Shown: positions 37,301 to 64,000 of the stretch, one piece after another | Position numbering within the stretch: the stretch's first letter is position 1 | Layout: each line of letters begins with the position of its first letter | From: Amia ocellicauda | Lineage: Eukaryota > Chordata > Actinopteri > Amiiformes > Amiidae | DNA: 64,000 bases | Direction of reading: 5' to 3' | NCBI RefSeq assembly: GCF_036373705.1 | Contig: NC_089868.1 | Span: forward strand, 16,660,520-16,724,519 | The notes under the pieces: generated by a model | What the model saw: only the letters and a program-made list of their open reading frames with translations | What the model was told of the DNA's origin: nothing | Databases searched by the model: none | Position numbers and translations under genes: made by a program

Positions 37301-37677
37301 TTTGTGAATTGTGAATTAAAGGGAAGTTTCAAAAAGACAGTTTTATCTAAAAAAATCAAATTCAGCCAAATCTAGCCACCATTCATTCAGGTAGCTGGAG
37401 CAGATTTCCTTTCCTGGTTCCTGTTCTCTGCCCAGTCATAAGACTGTCGACGTTAAGAGATTCCTTATTTCAACAGGTTGAAAAATAAAAAACGAAATAA
37501 AATACTCATCCATCTGACATTTTTGCTGTATGTTAAATTATAGTAACTACTTAAAACAAAATCTGTACGCAGATCAATAATTAAAAGGACCATGTTAGTC
37601 TTACATTAGAGGGGTATCAATCACCTTGAAAATCAACCCTTACATTTGATTTCTGTACTTCTGTATTACGGAGCGGT
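34390..37677. other. Convergent spacer; probable long tesk2 3' UTR
   Basis: toe1 and tesk2 face each other tail to tail. Several minus-strand AATAAA hexamers occur (for example near 35270 and 36670), so the tesk2 3' UTR may be 1-2.5 kb long; the real end cannot be chosen from sequence. No coding exon is supported. Confidence 0.45.
35117..35146. repeat. (TTC)n microsatellite
   Basis: About nine TTC units in a row on the plus strand, GAA on the minus strand. It lies in the likely tesk2 3' UTR region. Confidence 0.9.
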
Positions 37678-57891
<20,214 letters not shown>

Positions 57892-59269
57892 CGCAGTCCC
57901 CCTCCAACTCTCAGGAAGTGCACTACTTCTTCACGGCAAATTCAGAGTTAAACAACCGACTCGTCTTTCACATTTTTGGTGGAGGCAAGTGGGACCCCAA
58001 TCACAGTGGCAGTCCTAAAAAAAAAAAAAAAAAACATTAAACTTGACATTTCTTTTTATCACAGATGGTCACAGCAATTGTCCTTTAAAATTTGTTCCAG
58101 GAGACATGAGAATGAAACTAATTTCAGCTATTCAGCTTCAGTCATAATATCCTTCGCATCTGTAAGAGAAACTCTGGTACTGCAAATCTCTCATCATCCC
58201 ATTCTAACAAGACTGATCACAAAAACAAAACTAACAGGGTGTAATGAAGAATCTCAGAGATTAAACTGTTGCAATTTCTACTTATTGGACATTAAATATT
58301 AAAAATGTAACTTCACAAAAGCAGAAACCCTTTCATATTTGGGCATTCCTGACATGGAACACTGGTTCTTTAGAAGCTCACTGCTCATCAGTTGACATTT
58401 TCAAAAACAGGTCTTTACTTGACATCAGACAGCTAATTATGAAGACCGGATGGTGGATTTAGGCATGAAGACAAGGATGTCTTTTCACGGTCAAATGCCA
58501 AAAATACTTTTCCAGGAACTACCATATTCTAGCATATAACTGAAGTGCATTAAGCAAATATGTTGGGAATTTTTTTCCATTTCTTTTCTATCAAACCCCT
58601 GTGATCCATGTCTGTTCTGCTTTCCATTGAAGCTCCTCTCTTGATCACACTGTCTCAGTTTTCCCTCACTTAAGAAGTGGACAATGACATGGTTATCGCC
58701 AAGCTGTTATTGGCTGGCCTCTGGACAGTTTAGTTAACAAGCTTTTAATAGAACAGAGCTTCAATTCATACACAGATTATTACATCCTTCCTTTTCTATT
58801 CTTGTTTATATACTGACGCATTAGATTAGAGAGCTCAGAGGCCGAATTTCTGATGATTTTCTTTTTGCAGTTGTGCAATAAGTATCTGTAACTATGAAAT
58901 GGACTTTTCTTTTTCCAAGACCAACAAATTAATGAAAGCAATGAAAGCATAAATGGGATCTTTTCCCATGAAATCCTCAATGCAGCCCAGAGAAACTACC
59001 CTTGCAATAAATGTCATGTAACATGTGCCACCGTTGTGTGAGAATGCCTACTGAGTGTGTTTAGAATTGTATGTAAAATAAGATCTCATTATCTTCTCAA
59101 TCTTAATAGAATGAATACTTGATTGCATGACGAGTAGGCCTGTAGCACTGCATTACAAATGAAAAAGTTGATCCTAACATGGCAGAACTCATTCACACAG
59201 AAGTCTTATTTACTGGGGCAAAGATGTGAACAAGAACTTTGTGTACGTTTTGGAAGTGTATATTATATA
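57892..59269. other. Upstream flank of tesk2
   Basis: The DNA just upstream of the tesk2 start codon is moderately GC-rich and probably includes the 5' UTR; an A-run lies at about 58018-58034. Beyond that the flank is AT-rich with no recognisable feature. Confidence 0.45.
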
Positions 59270-59298
59270 CACTCACCTAAAGGATTATTAGGAACACC
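59270..59298 (+). repeat. Left terminal inverted repeat of the DD36E element
   Basis: Twenty-nine bases identical to the reverse complement of 60463-60491; preceded by TA at 59268-59269. Confidence 0.95.
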
Positions 59299-59417
59299 TG
59301 TTCAATTTCTCATTAATGCAATTATCTAACCAACCAATCACATGGCAGTTGCTTCAATGCATTTAGGGGTGTGGTCCTGGTCAAGACAATCTCCTGAACT
59401 CCAAACTGAATGTCTGA

Positions 59418-60459
59418 ATGGGAAAGAAAGGTGATTTAAGCAATTTTGAGCGTGGCATGGTTGTTGGTGCCAGACGGGCCGGTCTGAGTATTTCACAATC
59501 TGCTCAGTTACTGGGATTTTCACGCACAACCATTTCTAGGGTTTACAAAGAATGGTGTGAAAAGGGAAAAACATCCAGTATGCGGCAGTCCTGTGGGCGA
59601 AAATGCCTTGTTGATGCTAGAGGTCCGAGGAGAATGGGCCGACTGATTCAAGCTGATAGAAGAGCAACTTTGACTGAAATAACCACTCGTTACAACCGAG
59701 GTATGCAGCAAAGCATTTGTGAAGCCACAACACGTACAACTTTGAGGCGGATGGGCTACAACAGCAGAAGACCCCACCGGGTACCACTCATCTCCACTAC
59801 AAATAGGAAAAAGAGGCTACAATTTGCACAAGCTCACCAAAATTGGACAGTCGAAGACTGGAAAAATGTTGCCTGGTCTGATGAGTCTCGATTTCTGTTG
59901 AGACATTCAGATGGTAGAGTCAGAATTTGGTGTAAACAGAATGAGAACATGGATCCATCATGCCTTGTTACCACTGTGCAGGCTGGTGGTGGTGGTGTAA
60001 TGGTGTGGGGGATGTTTTCTTGGCACACTTTAGGCCCCTTAGTGCCAATTGGGCATCGTTTAAATGCCACGGCCTACCTGAGCATTGTTTCTGACCATGT
60101 CCATCCCTTTATGACCACCATGTACCCATGCTCTGATGGCTACTTCCAGCAGGATAATGCACCATGTCACAAAGGTCGAATCATTTCAAATTGGTTTCTT
60201 GAACATGACAATGAGTTCACTGTACTAAACTGGCCCCCACAGTCACCAGATCTCAACCCAATAGAGCATCTTTGGGATGTGGTGGAACATGGAGCTTCGT
60301 GCCCTGGATGTGCATCCCACAAACCTCCATCAACTGCAAGATGCTATCCTATCAATATGGGCCAACATTTCTAAAGAATGCTTTCAGCACCTTGTTGAAT
60401 CAATGCCACGTAGAATTAAGGCAGTTCTGAAGGCAAAAGGGGGTCAAACACAGTATTAG
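59418..60459 (+). pseudogene. DD36E transposase gene with one frameshift
   Basis: Intact from the ATG at 59418 through the whole DDE triad; the frame then reads into unrelated residues after D-V-V-E and stops at 60374. The expected C-terminal part (A-L-D-V-H-P-T-N-L-H-Q-L through K-A-K-G-G) resumes in the +1 frame and ends at 60459. Read across the break the product would be about 346 residues, a normal length for the group. The catalytic residues lie upstream of the break, but the protein as encoded has an altered C terminus. Confidence 0.92.
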
Positions 60460-60462
60460 TAT

Positions 60463-60488
60463 GGTGTTCCTAATAATCCTTTAGGTGA

Positions 60489-60491
<3 letters not shown>
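60463..60491 (-). repeat. Right terminal inverted repeat of the DD36E element
   Basis: Reverse complement of 59270-59298 without a mismatch; followed by TA at 60492-60493, which merges with a TA microsatellite. Confidence 0.95.
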
Positions 60492-60554
<63 letters not shown>

Positions 60555-60570
60555 ACACACACACACATAC
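60492..60570. repeat. (TA)n-(CA)n microsatellite
   Basis: About 54 bases of TA repeats abutting the transposon's right end, then about 25 bases of CA repeats with one or two interruptions. Confidence 0.95.
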
Positions 60571-63170
60571 AGAATTAATAACATATCAGAGAGAAGGTTA
60601 ATCTCCAGGACCATAAAGGTTGGAAAAGGAAAATAAGGAAATCTGTTCTTCAAATTGATTCTTCTTAAAACTGCTCTCAGTGGTAAAAATACTCAGAGTA
60701 CTTTATATAATTTAGCTGTTCAGGGAGTTTTGCAGATGGAGCTAAATCCTTAAAAGGATTTTTCTTCCTCCACAGGGCTATCTTTGTAATTTCGTATTTG
60801 TGCACTGAAAAGCCACTTCTGCCAAGAACGTGCAAGTTGCCATTTTCTCAGATGAGCTTTTCAGGAGCAAGACCGAATACACAGCTGGGGGAGGCTTTAG
60901 CAGTCAGAAGTTCTCTACTGAAGCAATAGTGTAAAATTACCAAACAGCTACTACATAAAGTAAATTAAAATGGAGCAACAAACACCCTTAATGTTAGTGG
61001 GAAACATGCCTAATTCAAACCTTCTCTACAGAAAATTACAAGATTAATAAACAGGTGTCTTTTTTTAAACCCCTTTCACCAGTAACAAAGCAAGACTTAC
61101 AGAAAAAGAAGAGTTCCTAGACTATTCCTCCTAAGATTATCTAAACAGTTTCAGTGTTATAAGTTTTCTCTCAGAAACGTTTTATGTGCATCTTATAGCT
61201 CTTCCATCATGAAGAGTCAGGGGTTACGTCACTGGTGCAGAACACACAAGCAGCCAAGCTGCACCGCATCTGGTAAGTGTATAAAGTTAAGAGTTCCTCA
61301 GCTGTCGCAGGAAATTCCTTGGGCTAGTAGATCAGTCTACATGCTTGTGTCAATAACAATCTTCAGAACGAAACTGTTCTGACCCTTTCCTCTGCTCAAA
61401 TAGGTGTACATTTGAACATTACCTTAAGGAGTTTAACCAATACAAAGCAGTCAAAGCATTTCTACAAACAAGCCAACTGATTTGGTTGTGAAAAGTAAGT
61501 ACATAAATAAAAACCATGTAAGTCTATATGACAAATATCTCAAACTCCTGGTACTTTTACATTTTGATACAGATGTGGTTACTTTTATTTTCCATTACTT
61601 TAAGGGCTAAGAGAGTGTTTAAATTTTAACTAGAAATGCATCCCTCACATAGTATGCCGAGTTAATCCAGAAATATTCTGCTTAACCAAATACCTCACAT
61701 TCATAAAACATTTAAGAGAGAGAAATTGCAAGCTGCCCATTCACAATATATTACAAGCAGGGGTCATGACACTTAAATATTTAGTTTATACTTTAAGGTG
61801 CTCCTGAACTTTAGATCACCTTTAACACTTCAACTGGGGACACAGACATACAAAAATGCAGAGATGAGCAACATATGAGTTACATCAGATGTATGCTTCT
61901 TGTTGACAAAACCTCCATTACAAAAACCGAAAGCAGAATTTTGAACTTTTAATTCAATAAATATTCCATAAAAGCGGAATGCCCCACCCCCACCCCCAGT
62001 GATTTTAATCATTAACTCTTCTGAACCAACAAAGCAAGGTTGTTAAGCTGTAAAAATGTCCATTGCTTGGAATTTAAAACAAGTTAAAACTTGCCTAGAA
62101 CAAAAAAGAATATAGAACAGGTGGTTCCCCTCCTAGAAGGCAAGGTACTACCATAAAGGAGAGGAGATTCCTCAAATTGCATGAGAAAAGCCTCCAGGTA
62201 AAACCCTTCAAATGCTAAAACTAAAATAAGATCAAATCTGCACCAACCACATGATTTAAAGACTAATTTTACATACAAGTGTACAACTATAAACTGCACT
62301 CAAGTAATTAATGGAGACCCACCACACATCCTCTGGTTTCAGAGGCCAAAGGCAAGATAACACATACACATCCTAATTTACCCAACAGCAAGGATTTTAA
62401 AAAGAAGAGAGCAAGGCAAGGCTATTTGTTGAATGATGAAAATGACCATCTTTAGCTCTGTAGTTATAAGAAAGAAGGAGGTTTTGGATACAATGTATAT
62501 ACTAGTTAAAAGTCAGCCACTTTTCAGTTGAAAAATAGAATCAACATGAAGATTATAAATTATAAGCAAAGCGGTTTTGTTTTGATTACAGTTTTAAAAT
62601 TTCACATCAATATCATGAACAATACTACATGGCTTTGAAACAGTGGGTACTGTAAGTCTCCTATAATCAGACTTTACACAATCGGTTTAATACACAGCAG
62701 GGATCAAAATAACCACATAACTTAAATTCCCAAGATTACTTCTAATTACCAAGTTGTGCCATGTTTTAGTGGAACATTTCATAGACCTTTAACGATTCCG
62801 TGAAACCACTTAAAAGCATCCAAATGCACGCATCAGGAGCACGTCATAAGAATAAGATGAACAATAGTACGAGAGAAATTAACTTGGCCTGAAGTCAATA
62901 CGATACAATACAATAAAATCAGTGGAAAGAGCTTAATGTTATTTCTGGAATTATGATTGTAATGCATTAACAAAAAGCTAATGGAATATTAGGTGTAAAG
63001 ATATTGATTATACATATAAATATGTCAGTCACTGACAATTGAAACAAAAAATATTATTTTATGGCCTGCCATGTAAAAGCAGGAAAAATCTGATTCTACA
63101 GGATTGTGTACACAGGCCACTTAACATGCTGAGGCCAAAGCATCTCCAAGAAGAAGATGCTCTTTGAATA
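60571..63170. other. Intergenic AT-rich DNA, no gene seen
   Basis: No exon, RNA gene or recognisable repeat was identified. A C-rich run occurs near 61982-61999. Confidence 0.5.
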
Positions 63171-64000
63171 GTTTAGAACATAAGAACAAAGTTTACAAAC
63201 AAGAGGAGGCCATTTGACCCATCATGCTCGTTTGATGTACATTAATAACTGAGTGATCCAAGGATCCTATCCAGTCCGACTTTAAATGTTGCCAAATTTT
63301 CAGCTTCTACCACATCACTGGAGAGTTTGTTCAGATTGTGCCGACTCTCGTGTGAAAAAGTGTCTCCCGTTTTCCATCTTGAATGCCTTGAAGCTCAATT
63401 TCCATTTGTGTCCCCGGGTGCGTGTGTCCCTGCTGGTCTGGAAAAGCTCCTCTGGTTTGATGTGGTCGATGCCTTTCATGATTTTGAAAACTTGAATCAA
63501 GTCCCCACGTAGTCTCCTCTGTTCCAGGGTGAAAAGGTTCAGTTCCTCAGTCTCTCAGTAGGACGTTCCCTTCAGACCTGGAATAAGTCTGGTTGCTCTC
63601 CTCTGAACTGCCTCTAGAGCAGCGATATCTTTCTTGAAGTGTGGAGCCCAGAACTGCACACAGTATCCAGATGAGCTCTAACTAGTGCATTGTACAGTCT
63701 GAACATTACTGCCTTACACTTGTCCACATTGAATTTCATCTGTCAGGTGTCGGCCCACAACTGAATATTATCTAAGTCCCTTTGAATAGCCTGTGCTGCC
63801 GAGATTGTATCTGATGAGCCACCTATTTTAGTATCATCTGCAAATCTGACAAGTTTGCTAACTATCCCAGAGTCCAGATCATTAATATAGATCAGAAAAA
63901 GCAAAGGCCCTAGTACTGATCCCTGTGCAACTCCACTAACAACCTCACTCCAGTTAGAAGCAACTCCACTAATCGACACCCTGTTTCCAGTACATCAACC
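63171..64000 (-). mobile_element. CR1-like LINE, 3' part, running off the window
   Basis: A minus-strand frame at 63979-63743 contains the reverse-transcriptase signature G-S-V-L-G-P-L-L-F-L-I-Y-I-N-D-L and the catalytic F-A-D-D box. A second frame at 63500-63315 carries the C-terminal motif F-K-I-M-K-G-I-D and R-D-T-R-T-R-G-H. Stops and frameshifts separate the two, so the copy is dead. The minus strand ends at about 63172 with a 'ttcttatgttct' motif like the short 3' repeats of CR1 elements. The 5' part lies beyond position 64000. Confidence 0.85.

Larger units (their letters stand above)
59270..60491 (+). mobile_element. Near-intact Tc1/mariner DD36E transposon (Incomer-like)
   Basis: The 1,222-bp element is bounded by perfect 29-bp inverted repeats (59270-59298 and 60463-60491; each begins CACTCACCTAAAGG) and flanked by TA on both sides, the Tc1/mariner target duplication. 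It carries one transposase gene from 59418. The protein has a helix-turn-helix DNA-binding region (about 10-110) and a DDE domain with D155 (S-D-E-S), D246 (Q-Q-D-N-A-P-C-H) and E283 (L-N-P-I-E-H-L-W). The D246-E283 spacing is 36 residues, the mark of the DD36E group. One net +1 frameshift at about 60288-60297 moves the last 55 codons into another frame that ends at 60459. Otherwise the gene is unbroken. Confidence 0.93.

Noticed and set aside
60456-60653. Minus-strand frame rich in Ile-Tyr repeats
   Set aside because: It is the translation of a TA microsatellite.

Overview
The window is vertebrate nuclear DNA: AT-rich, with spliced multi-exon genes that have GT-AG (once GC-AG) introns, long introns, microsatellites and transposon debris. 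An ELOVL8-type elongase and a one-selenocysteine selenoprotein P, together with CR1-like LINE and Tc1/mariner DNA, point to a ray-finned fish. The species cannot be fixed from this sequence. I rebuilt every gene by hand from splice sites and reading-frame continuity; exon lists are in the entries.

Layout. 1-6.9 kb: no convincing gene; one SINE-like repeat, one decayed exon-like block and a TA microsatellite. 6.9-12.2 kb (minus): elovl8, a seven-coding-exon fatty-acid elongase with a non-coding first exon. 13.2-16.8 kb (minus): a short selenoprotein P (selenop2 type) with an in-frame TGA in a U-Q-F-C redox motif, a His-rich tail and a well-formed SECIS in the 3' UTR. 19.0-24.8 kb (minus): mutyh, 15 coding exons, 544 aa. 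26.7-28.2 kb (minus): a four-exon THAP zinc-finger gene with a P-element-transposase-like segment, lying between mutyh and toe1. 29.05-34.3 kb (plus): toe1, seven exons, 509 aa, head-to-head with the THAP gene; its last intron holds a BED/hAT-like fragment and a dead Tc1. 37.7-57.9 kb (minus): tesk2, ten coding exons, 669 aa, tail-to-tail with toe1. 57.9-64 kb: upstream of tesk2, containing a nearly intact 1,222-bp DD36E Tc1/mariner element and, at the right edge, the 3' part of a CR1-like LINE.

The order mutyh - toe1 - tesk2 matches the human 1p34 block; elovl8 and selenop2 are extra genes of the fish version, and the THAP gene interrupts the mutyh-toe1 pair. The genes do not form one pathway: lipid elongation, selenium transport or redox, base-excision repair, snRNA 3'-end processing and a cofilin-type kinase. 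No tRNA, rRNA, CRISPR or bacterial-style system was seen. The least ordinary items are the selenop2 recoding apparatus, the THAP gene and the DD36E transposon; I found no wholly undescribed system.
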